A DNA stretch of 33,124 nucleotides, taken from positions 1-33,124 of the forward strand of contig DFGB01000049.1 of the NCBI GenBank assembly GCA_002371135.1. Direction: 5' to 3'. The stretch is from Verrucomicrobia bacterium UBA3761. GTDB taxonomy: Bacteria; Verrucomicrobiota; Kiritimatiellia; RFP12; UBA1067. Of the stretch, positions 24,695-31,791 are shown piece by piece (position 1 is the stretch's first letter; every line of letters begins with the position of its first letter). Made by a program: the position numbers and the translations under genes. A model generated the notes under the pieces. That model did not search any database. It was not told where the DNA came from and saw only the letters and a list, made by a program, of their open reading frames with translations.

Positions 24695-24730
24695 CCTGGA
24701 GGTTCTGGAAATTCGAGATATTCTAGAAGC
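24695..24730. repeat. CTAGANNTT tandem repeat, copy D
   Basis: Four 9-base units: CTGGAGGTT, CTGGAAATT, CGAGATATT, CTAGAAGCC. A pyrimidine-rich stretch of CTCTTC-type units (24731-24775) follows to the next gene. Confidence 0.75.
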
Positions 24731-24807
24731 CCTCTCGCCTCTTCTCGCTTCCCTCTTCTCTCTTCCCTTTCCGAAATCGAATAATTGCATAAAAAGGTAT
24801 GTTTGAA

Positions 24808-26391
24808 ATGAATCGAAAAATCTCACTCCTGTGCGTCGCGCTTGCGATGATGCTTGTTTCGCAGGCTGCGACGAAGATCGCTTGCATCGGCGACTCCATC
24901 ACATACGGCACCAATCTATCGCCGTCCGAGAGCTACCCGACGCGGTTGCAAGAACTGCTGGATGCCGCACACCCAGGCGAATACGAAGTGCGCAACTTCG
25001 GCAACCCCGGTCGCGGCGTCTATCTCGACTCCATGCGCGGCACGGAGAAGCGCGGCTTTCGTTGGATGAAAGAGCACTCTGCCGCGCTCGCTTGGCAGCC
25101 GGATGTCGTCATCTGCAACCTCGGCATCAACGATTGCGGCGAGTTTGTCAAGGAATTCACTGGGGAGCGCGAACGCGGCAATTTCGTGCGCGATTACGTC
25201 ACGCTGCTTGATGACTACAAAGCCCTGCCCACCCGTCCGCAACTCTTTATCTGGCGCAAACTCTCTCCACTCGCGCCCGGCCAGAAGTTCTACCGCTCGA
25301 GCGAGCCGTTCCTCATGCAGCGCGAACTTGATGCCGTCTGCCGCGAAACCGGCGCAACGGGAATCGACATGTTCGCGCCGCTGCAGGACGAAATGGACTC
25401 CATCTTGGCGCGCGACCGCATACACCCCGACGAGCGCGGCGCAAAACTCATCGCCAAGGCGACATTCGACGCACTGCGCGAGAGCGCGGCCATCGCCGCA
25501 CCCGCTCCTTCTGCGCTGAAGGGTGAAGTGTGGCTTGCAGCAGGCCAGTCCAACATGCAGAAGGGATGGGGAGAATTCATGGCAACGAGCGAAGAGCGTT
25601 CTCGCGGCGAAAAAGAACTCGCCGCGCTCGAGTCCGTCGAAATCTATTTCTGGGATTTCAACGATGCCACTTTCATCCGCCTGACGCCGGAGAATGCAAA
25701 AGCGAAATCAGCCTTTGGCGTCAGCTTTGCAATCCGCCGCGCGAAGGCAACCGGCGGCCCTGTGACGCTCCTCTATGTCGCCGCAGGCGGCGCTTCCACC
25801 GAGTCGTTCCTTTCAGAAGCGACGATGTGTTCGCTCGACGCCTCCGGCCGCCCGAAATATCCTCGCCTCGCCGCAATCGCCACCAACCGCCACCGGCTCG
25901 ATGCGAATCGCGACTACCCGTGTCTGTGGGTCGCCCGCGAATATCCTCGCCGCCGCAACAACCTCGAAGAAGGGCATTGGTGGCCCGTTTCCGCGCTCTA
26001 CGACGCAGGAATAGCGAAAGTGGAGGGCCTCCCCCTCGACGGCATCCTCTGGTATCAAGGCGAATCGAACGCCACGACATGCGTCGCGCCAGACACTCCC
26101 ACGGAACGCGACTATCAAGTCGAGACCCTGCGCGCAGCAATCGAAGAGTTGCGCGCCGGGCGCGATATTCCCTTCGTCGTCGTTGGACTACCCAAGATGA
26201 ACCGCCCCTGGGCGCAATACCGCAGCGTCCAGAAGCAAGTCTGCGACGAAACCGGCGCCATCTTTGTCGACACGTTCGCAGCCGGCCTTGGCGACGAGCG
26301 CGATGTCCACCCTCGCGACAAAATTCCGTTTGCAGATTTGGCCGCATCCGCAGTCGCGCTGTGCGCGGCCGAAGTAGGAAGTAGGAAGTAG
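24808..26391 (+). CDS. Two-domain esterase: SGNH hydrolase plus sialate O-acetylesterase-like domain
   Basis: A 527-residue protein with a signal peptide (hydrophobic residues about 4-20, SQAA). The first half is an SGNH lipase/esterase: GDSITYG with S30, GNPGRG, GIND, and DRIHPDERG near residue 205. The second half, from about residue 240, begins EVWLAAGQSNM (serine S248) and has WYQGES, the pattern of 9-O-acetylesterases that remove acetyl groups from sialic acid or xylan. Likely an exported or periplasmic enzyme trimming acetylated glycans. ATG 24808 has AAGG ten bases upstream; ATG 24799 is too close to it. The final codons EVGSRK and the stop are read from a GAAGTAG repeat. Confidence 0.8.
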   Translation: MNRKISLLCVALAMMLVSQAATKIACIGDSITYGTNLSPSESYPTRLQELLDAAHPGEYEVRNFGNPGRGVYLDSMRGTEKRGFRWMKEHSAALAWQPDVVICNLGINDCGEFVKEFTGERERGNFVRDYVTLLDDYKALPTRPQLFIWRKLSPLAPGQKFYRSSEPFLMQRELDAVCRETGATGIDMFAPLQDEMDSILARDRIHPDERGAKLIAKATFDALRESAAIAAPAPSALKGEVWLAAGQSNMQKGWGEFMATSEERSRGEKELAALESVEIYFWDFNDATFIRLTPENAKAKSAFGVSFAIRRAKATGGPVTLLYVAAGGASTESFLSEATMCSLDASGRPKYPRLAAIATNRHRLDANRDYPCLWVAREYPRRRNNLEEGHWWPVSALYDAGIAKVEGLPLDGILWYQGESNATTCVAPDTPTERDYQVETLRAAIEELRAGRDIPFVVVGLPKMNRPWAQYRSVQKQVCDETGAIFVDTFAAGLGDERDVHPRDKIPFADLAASAVALCAAEVGSRK

Positions 26392-26394
26392 GAT
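26373..26394. repeat. GAAGTAG heptamer repeat at the esterase 3' end
   Basis: Three period-7 units, GAAGTAGGAAGTAGGAAGTAG, with the third TAG used as the stop codon of the esterase. Inverted TTTTTCAACTTTTCAACTC follows at 26467-26484. Confidence 0.75.
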
Positions 26395-26491
26395 ATTTAG
26401 CGCCATGAAGACGCGGATTCAGTCCCCATTTCGCCCGTGCTCGGCAAGAGTGCAAAGCGCGGCCCGTTTTTCAACTTTTCAACTCCCCCAC

Positions 26492-26521
26492 TTGACCCCC
26501 ACGGCGGGCAAATGATATAAT
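26492..26521 (+). promoter_or_regulatory. Promoter of the purF-like gene
   Basis: TTGACC (26492-26497), 18-bp spacer ending in TGA, TATAAT (26516-26521). A leader of about 26 bases ends with GGAG (26544-26547), six bases before the ATG. Confidence 0.78.
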
Positions 26522-26553
26522 ATTTTAGTCTTTAACACCCACTGGAGTATTAT

Positions 26554-28017
26554 ATGGGCGGTCTTTGCGCAGTCGCGGCGAAAGAAGAGTGTTCAATCGA
26601 TTTATTTTTCGGTACGGATTACCATTCGCACCTTGGAACCCATCGCGGTGGAATGGCGGTGTTTTCCGACGAGAAGGGATTTCAGCGTTCGATTCACAAC
26701 ATCCAGAACGCGCCGTTCAGGAGTAAATTCGAGAATGACGTCGCCAAATTCTCCGGCCGCAGCGGACTGGGCGTCATATCAGATACCGATCCGCAGCCGC
26801 TTGTGATGTGCGCAAGGTTCGGCACTTTCGCGATAACGACCGTGGGGCTTATCGAGAACATTGAAGAAATCAAAGCGGAGCTTTTCAAGGAATATTCCGT
26901 CCAGCTCCAGTATTCCACGACAAGCGGGATGGTGGGCCCGACTGAGGTCGTCAGTTCCATGATTTCCACATGTTCGTCGCTCGTGGAAGGTGTGAAGTTC
27001 GTCCAGTCGAAAGTGCGCGGCTCGTGCACGATGATGTTGATGGACGACAAGGGGCGGATATACGCCGCGCGCGACAAGTTCGGGCGCACGCCTGTCGTCA
27101 TCGGCCGCAAGGATGGCGCGATGATGGCCGTGCAGGAAAGTTGCGCATTACCGAATCTCGGCTACACGTACGAGCGGGATCTTGGGCCGGGCGAGATGGT
27201 AGAGATGTCTCCGGACGGCCTCGCGACATTGATAGAGCCCGGAGAGAAGATGGCGATTTGTTCGTTTCTCTGGATTTACTACGGCTACCCTGCGTCGAGC
27301 TACGAGGGGCGCAACGTCGAGATGGCGCGTTACAGGTGCGGGGCGGCGCTCGCGAAACGCGACGAGACGACGCCGGACGCAGCGTGCGGCATCCCTGATT
27401 CAGGCACTTCGCACGCCCTCGGCTACGCCCATGAAAAGGGCATCAAGTTCGCGCGCCCGTTCGTCAAATACACTCCCACGTGGGCGCGCAGTTTCATGCC
27501 GCAGGATCAACGCCAGCGCGAACACGTGGCTTCGATGAAGCTAATTCCAATCCCCGGCTTGATCAAGGACAAGAAACTTGTTTTCTGCGACGACTCTATC
27601 GTGCGCGGCACGCAGCTTGGCAAGCAGGCTGCGCGCCTCTACGCTGAAGGCTGCAAAGAAACGCATATGCGCATCGCCTGTCCGCCGCTCGTATACCCTT
27701 GCAGATTTATTAATTTCTCGCGTTCGAAAAGCGTCTACGACCTTATCACCCGCCGCTATGTCCGCGGACATGAAGGCGAAGGAGCGGACGTCGCGAAGTA
27801 CACCGACCCCGATTCGCAAGCCTACAAGGACATGGTCGAGTTCATCCGCGAGAAACTCAATCTCACTTCTCTTGCGTTTCAGCGGCTCGACGATCTTGTG
27901 AAGGCAATCGGATTGCCGGAGGAGAAGCTCTGTACGTATTGCTGGTCCGGGCGCGACGTATCGCTTGAGGACGAATGTGCAGGAGAGTGCGCCAACTGTC
28001 CATGCGCTACGCGATAA
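26554..28017 (+). CDS. Amidophosphoribosyltransferase-like protein, variant N-terminus
   Basis: A 487-residue relative of PurF, which transfers ammonia from glutamine to PRPP in the first step of purine synthesis. The PRPP loop FCDDSIVRGTQ and the N-terminal fold (GTDYHSHLGTHRGG) are clear. Classical PurF needs a cysteine right at the mature N-terminus (CGI/CGV); here the protein begins MGGLCAV, with cysteine at position 5 and no obvious propeptide. This resembles the MGGFFG-type branch I know from anaerobes. The C-terminus carries CTYCW and then CAGECANCPC, possibly iron-sulfur ligands as in B. subtilis PurF. It may use free ammonia or serve another role. No other purine genes are near. The next gene overlaps it by 16 bases. 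Confidence 0.8.
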   Translation: MGGLCAVAAKEECSIDLFFGTDYHSHLGTHRGGMAVFSDEKGFQRSIHNIQNAPFRSKFENDVAKFSGRSGLGVISDTDPQPLVMCARFGTFAITTVGLIENIEEIKAELFKEYSVQLQYSTTSGMVGPTEVVSSMISTCSSLVEGVKFVQSKVRGSCTMMLMDDKGRIYAARDKFGRTPVVIGRKDGAMMAVQESCALPNLGYTYERDLGPGEMVEMSPDGLATLIEPGEKMAICSFLWIYYGYPASSYEGRNVEMARYRCGAALAKRDETTPDAACGIPDSGTSHALGYAHEKGIKFARPFVKYTPTWARSFMPQDQRQREHVASMKLIPIPGLIKDKKLVFCDDSIVRGTQLGKQAARLYAEGCKETHMRIACPPLVYPCRFINFSRSKSVYDLITRRYVRGHEGEGADVAKYTDPDSQAYKDMVEFIREKLNLTSLAFQRLDDLVKAIGLPEEKLCTYCWSGRDVSLEDECAGECANCPCATR

Positions 28018-29129
28018 TATCGGATATTCATGCCAACGCGCATGCCTTGAAACGCGTCCTCGATGCCGCAAAAAGCGAGGGCGTGGACAAAATTGTCTGT
28101 CTCGGGGATGTCGTCGGCTACGGGCAGTTTCCGGCTGAAACGCTGCGGCTGCTGAAGGAATGGCAAGTCGAGACGATCGCTGGCAATCATGACGATGCGG
28201 TCTCCGGCAGATCCGACGCCAAAGGATTTTCCAAGGTCGCCGCAAATTCGGTGAATCGCCACAAGAGCGAGCTCGACTCCAGCGACAAGAAATGGCTCGG
28301 AGCGCTCCCGTATACGTTGGAACTAGATTCCGGCGCTGTATGCGTTCACGGCGACTTCACCGATCCGCCCAAATTCTTCTATATCGAAGACGAGCGCGAC
28401 GCGCTTGCAAATTTCACAGCATTTAGCGGGAATCTTCTCTTTGCCGGTCATACGCATTCGCCCGGACTGTTCCTCACCGGCGCAAGCGGCAATGTCTACA
28501 AACTGCCGCCACAGGATTTCACGATCGAAGAGGGCAAGCGCTACATAGTCAATCCCGGCAGCGTGGGCTATCCGCGGGACGAAGGCAAAGATTGCGTTTC
28601 GTCGTTTGTCGTTTACGACTCGACCGAGGGAACGGTTTCGTTTAAATCAGTGCCGTTTGTCGTGGCAAGCGTGATACAGCAAAACTTCGCCGTCGCTACT
28701 TTCTTCGAGCGAGTCGCCTTCCCGGTCGCGGTTTTTTCGACGCTGGCGTTAATTGCGCTGCTCGCATATGTTGGCGTATTTCTCCGCCGTAATTTCGCGC
28801 CGGAGGCTTATCAGCTGCAAGAATTGGATTCAATCGTGGTTGAAGAAACCGCCGAGCCGTTCCGATATGCCGTGCTTGCTGTCGATGCCAATAAAAAGCG
28901 TGTCAGGGCAAATCTCGCGCTCAAACGAGATTCCTCGCCGGTAATATTGCGTTTCGAATTCCTCGATGCGGGCGGCAGGACAATTTCGAGGCAGGACATT
29001 CCCGTGAAGAGCTCAAGCAAGAAGGCGTATAAAATACCCAAGGCAGCGGGAAAGGTTAAGGTCGAAGTGTATCGAATCAGCAAACGCAAAGCGCCGGAAA
29101 TCAAATCATTCTCGCCAATTGTGGAGTGA
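28002..29129 (+). CDS. YfcE-like metallophosphoesterase with a membrane segment and C-terminal extension
   Basis: A 375-residue protein. Residues 1-225 form a calcineurin-like phosphoesterase: SDIHANAHA, GDVVGYG, GNHDD, VHGDF and GHTHSP, with the two-metal site complete. A single hydrophobic segment follows (about residues 238-260, AVFSTLALIALLAYVGVF), then about 115 residues of a basic, possibly beta-rich domain that I do not recognise. The N-terminus has no signal peptide, so the enzyme is probably on the cytoplasmic side. The start ATGCGCTACG lies inside the end of the purF-like gene, so the two are likely cotranslated. Confidence 0.82.
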   Translation: MRYAIISDIHANAHALKRVLDAAKSEGVDKIVCLGDVVGYGQFPAETLRLLKEWQVETIAGNHDDAVSGRSDAKGFSKVAANSVNRHKSELDSSDKKWLGALPYTLELDSGAVCVHGDFTDPPKFFYIEDERDALANFTAFSGNLLFAGHTHSPGLFLTGASGNVYKLPPQDFTIEEGKRYIVNPGSVGYPRDEGKDCVSSFVVYDSTEGTVSFKSVPFVVASVIQQNFAVATFFERVAFPVAVFSTLALIALLAYVGVFLRRNFAPEAYQLQELDSIVVEETAEPFRYAVLAVDANKKRVRANLALKRDSSPVILRFEFLDAGGRTISRQDIPVKSSSKKAYKIPKAAGKVKVEVYRISKRKAPEIKSFSPIVE

Positions 29130-29329
29130 GGGGCGTATTTTACATTTGGCATTTGGCATTTCGCATTGCATTTGGCCATTTATTTTGCCATTTCAGGAGT
29201 CAGCGGCTACGAACGTTGCAGAGCGGTTTTAGAGATTAATCTTGTTGCACCGGGAGAGAGTCCCAAATGTCTAAATGACCAAATGGACAAATGCAATGCT
29301 AAATGTAAAAATGCGAAATGTAATGCGAA
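29130..29329. repeat. Inverted CATTTGG / CCAAATG repeat pair
   Basis: A run of ATTTGGCATTTGGCATTTCG-type units (29137-29195) is mirrored by AAATGACCAAATGGACAAAT-type units (29268-29340). About 70 bases of unique sequence lie between (29196-29267), in which I see no RNA or protein gene. The right-hand array contains the ATG of the following gene. Confidence 0.7.
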
Positions 29330-30112
29330 ATGAAAAATGCTAAATTCATTGTAATTTGCATTGCCGTTGCCGCCGTGTCGATATTGTGTGCGACGAAAGC
29401 GGGATGGAGGGGGCGTCATAAAGAAAACCATTTCGTGGAATGGGTGACAATGGGGACTGTGGCGGAATTCCATGTGCGTTCGGAGGAAGATTTGGGGAAA
29501 GCGCATATTGTCATGGAAGTGTTTGCCGACATCGAGCGCCTTGTCAATGCGCACGACAAGGAGAGCGAACTCTCGCGCCTTTCGAACCTCGACGACAATG
29601 CGCTTCTTGCGAGCGCTTCTGAACTTGTGCGCCCGTGCTACGAGGCGGCATTCAAGATGCGAGACGTCTCCGGCGGCGTGTTCAATCCGCGCTGGAGGGG
29701 CGAAGGGACGCTCGACCTGGGCGCGATTGCCAAAGGCTACGCCGTCGACCTTGCCGCAGAACGCGTGGGCTCTTGCGACGCGCTCATATCCCTTGGCGGC
29801 AACATGAAAGCCCTCGGTGGCGAGTGGTGCGTCGGCGTGATGGCCGCGGGCGGAGGAGAGAATTTCACCCTCAAAGCAAACGAAGCATGTGCCACAAGCG
29901 GCGAATATTTCCGCGGCAATCATATTAAGAACGCTCTCACCGGCAAGGATGTCGAAAGCGGCATATATTCCGTGAGCGTACGCCATCCCTCAAGCGCCAT
30001 GCTTGCCGATGCACTTTCCACAGTGCTCTTCATCCTCGGCCGGGAAAAGGGAGATGCGTTCTTGAAAGCGCACTTCCCTGAAGCGTCTGCAATTTGGGTG
30101 AGAAAAAGTTGA
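29330..30112 (+). CDS. ApbE-like FAD:protein FMN transferase
   Basis: A 260-residue protein that would attach FMN to threonine residues of partner flavoproteins such as Nqr or Rnf subunits. An N-terminal hydrophobic segment (about residues 5-22) suggests export or membrane anchoring; it is not a clear lipobox. TMGTVAEF, LGAIAKGYAVD, SLGGN, ATSGEYF and ADALSTVLFILG follow the ApbE pattern. At 260 residues it is shorter than the usual 300-350, and the normal HHI/DP...TG segment is degenerate (NHIKNALTG). The stop (TGA) falls in a GTTGAAAAG repeat. No flavin partner is visible. Confidence 0.8.
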   Translation: MKNAKFIVICIAVAAVSILCATKAGWRGRHKENHFVEWVTMGTVAEFHVRSEEDLGKAHIVMEVFADIERLVNAHDKESELSRLSNLDDNALLASASELVRPCYEAAFKMRDVSGGVFNPRWRGEGTLDLGAIAKGYAVDLAAERVGSCDALISLGGNMKALGGEWCVGVMAAGGGENFTLKANEACATSGEYFRGNHIKNALTGKDVESGIYSVSVRHPSSAMLADALSTVLFILGREKGDAFLKAHFPEASAIWVRKS

Positions 30113-30211
30113 AAAGTTGAAAAGGTCTCTCAAGCCTCTGCGGCCTCAAGTGAGAAAAAGGAATGCTTGAAGCAAATCGAAAATCGAAAAATCGAAAATT
30201 CCATTCAGGCC
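30107..30211. repeat. Repeats between the ApbE-like and GH20-like genes
   Basis: GTTGAAAAGTTGAAAAGG (30108-30126), a CTCAAGCCTCTGCGGCCTC segment related to the CTCTGCG repeats elsewhere, then AATCGAAAATCGAAAAATCG (30176-30200) ending 12 bases before the next start. Confidence 0.7.
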
Positions 30212-31540
30212 ATGTTCAAGAATCGCGCATACATGCTTGATGTGAGCAGAGACAGGGTCCCCACCATGCGGACGTTGTTCCTCATTGTCGACATCCTCGC
30301 CAGATATCGCTACACTCAGTTCCAACTATATACCGAGCACACCTTCGCGTATTCGAACCACGAAGACGTGTGGGAAGAGGCAGATCCGCTGACGCCTCGC
30401 GAAATTGCACGTTTGCAGGCATACTGCGAGATGCAAGGCATAGAGCTTGTCGCAAACCAGAATTCGTTCGGCCACATGGAGCGCTGGCTCTCTCTTCCGC
30501 GCTACAACAAGCTTGCCAAGTTCCCGAAGGGCGGAGCAATGACGCCATGGGGGACGATCAAGAAATTTCCCACCACGCTAGATCCCGCGAACCCTGGATC
30601 GATCGCATTGGTGGAAGAGCTTTTCGCCGAACTCCTGCCCAACTTCAAATCGCCGCTTGTCAATATCGGATGCGACGAGACGTTCGAAATATCCGATCCC
30701 GAGGAGTATTTCGCATTTCTCCTCAAGGTCGCCGATGCGGCCCGTCGCCACGGCAAGAGACCGATGTTCTGGGGAGACATCGTCTTGCGACATCCAGAAT
30801 ACATCGAGCGCCTCCCCAAGGATATGATAGCACTCGACTGGGGATACGAGGCCAACCATCCCTTTGCCGAGGAGGCCAGGCGTTTCGCGCAAAGCAGACT
30901 TGAGTTTTACGTCTGCCCCGGGACGTCGTCATGGCGTTCGCTCGCCGGCAGGGTGGAGAACATGCGGGAAAACCTCGCTGCGGCCGAGCAGGCCGGCCGC
31001 GAGTTCGGCGCTTCCGGCTTTATGCTGACAGATTGGGGCGACGAAGGCCATTGGCAGCCCCTGGCTGTTTCTTTGCCTGCAATCGTCCTTGGCGGCAATT
31101 TAGCCGCCTCAGGACCCAAGGCTGCCAAAATGGACGTCGAAAGAGAACTCGATTCCATAATGGATGCTCCTCTGGGAGCGCTGGTGCTCAAGTTGGGAAC
31201 GCTCTATTTGCGCGGCGGGGCGCTGAGGGCCAATTCATCGGAACTTTTCAATATCCTTTTGAATGACCACGGCTATTCGCGCCATCCGGGGCTTACACAG
31301 AGCGTGCTTGACGAGATTTCGGGCATTGTCTCCGGCGTTCGCATCGCAGCAGAAAAGTGGATCGACGCAAACGATTGGGCTAAGGAGATTGTCTATATGG
31401 CGAATCTCATTGATTGCGCCTGCCATAGGCGCGATGAAGGACGCCTGAGGGCGCTTCGCGACGAGCATGGCAGAATCTGGCGCATGCGCTCGCGCGAGGG
31501 CGGCCGCATCGATTCTCTTTCCAAACTCCCGCGCTTCTGA
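30212..31540 (+). CDS. GH20-like beta-N-acetylhexosaminidase
   Basis: A 442-residue barrel protein related to family 20 glycoside hydrolases, which release N-acetylhexosamines. FQLYTEHTF, PNQNS-like NQNSFGHMERWL, NIGCDETFE (with the catalytic D155-E156 pair), FWGDIV and LTDWGDEGHW follow the family. There is no signal peptide, so it acts inside the cell on imported sugars. The open frame reaches back to 30167, but that part is AATCGAAAA repeat; ATG 30212 is the better start. An imperfect hairpin (GAAGTCCCAAAC / GTTTGGGGACTT) flanks the stop. The exact substrate is not known. Confidence 0.8.
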   Translation: MFKNRAYMLDVSRDRVPTMRTLFLIVDILARYRYTQFQLYTEHTFAYSNHEDVWEEADPLTPREIARLQAYCEMQGIELVANQNSFGHMERWLSLPRYNKLAKFPKGGAMTPWGTIKKFPTTLDPANPGSIALVEELFAELLPNFKSPLVNIGCDETFEISDPEEYFAFLLKVADAARRHGKRPMFWGDIVLRHPEYIERLPKDMIALDWGYEANHPFAEEARRFAQSRLEFYVCPGTSSWRSLAGRVENMRENLAAAEQAGREFGASGFMLTDWGDEGHWQPLAVSLPAIVLGGNLAASGPKAAKMDVERELDSIMDAPLGALVLKLGTLYLRGGALRANSSELFNILLNDHGYSRHPGLTQSVLDEISGIVSGVRIAAEKWIDANDWAKEIVYMANLIDCACHRRDEGRLRALRDEHGRIWRMRSREGGRIDSLSKLPRF

Positions 31541-31620
31541 AGTCCCAAACAAAGTCGCTTTGCCCCTTAAAATAGACCTTCCGGAACGCACAGAGGTTTG
31601 GGGACTTTGAGTCGCAAACT

Positions 31621-31636
31621 ACACAATATATTGTGG
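31621..31636. promoter_or_regulatory. NrdR box 1
   Basis: ACACAATATATTGTGG matches the NrdR box acaCwAtATaTwGtgt in 15 of 16 positions. Confidence 0.8.
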
Positions 31637-31686
31637 TGTTGACGCGACTGTATACAACCTGTTGATAAGTTCCGCTATTTTCCCCC

Positions 31687-31716
31687 TTGCCAGACCACAA
31701 GATATTGTGGTATCAT
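31687..31716 (+). promoter_or_regulatory. Probable nrdD promoter
   Basis: TTGCCA (31687-31692), 18-bp spacer ending in TGG, TATCAT (31711-31716). It keeps the geometry of the other promoters here, and NrdR box 2 lies between its -35 and -10. A weaker TTGACG at 31639-31644 is an alternative -35 further up. Confidence 0.6.
31695..31710. promoter_or_regulatory. NrdR box 2
   Basis: CCACAAGATATTGTGG, a perfect-ends palindrome matching the NrdR consensus except at its outer bases and one inner position. It lies 74 bases from box 1, about seven helical turns. Confidence 0.8.
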
Positions 31717-31727
31717 ATATGGCGTCA

Positions 31728-31743
31728 CCACAATATAGAGTGT
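31728..31743. promoter_or_regulatory. NrdR box 3
   Basis: CCACAATATAGAGTGT, 14 of 16 matches to the NrdR consensus. It begins 33 bases after box 2, about three helical turns, and would cover the early transcribed region. Confidence 0.75.
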
Positions 31744-31791
31744 GGTGGGGGTCGTTTTCAGAAATCATACTACTTTTACAGGAGAAAAGTC

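Noticed and set aside
2451..24730. CTAGA arrays considered as CRISPR
   Set aside because: Units are 9 bases in direct contact, with no spacers, and no cas genes are present.
29196..29267. Possible small RNA between the inverted CATTTGG arrays
   Set aside because: No promoter, terminator or known fold could be recognised in these 72 bases.
30167..30211. N-terminal extension of the GH20-like protein
   Set aside because: It would encode only the AATCGAAAA repeat; the fold begins after ATG 30212.
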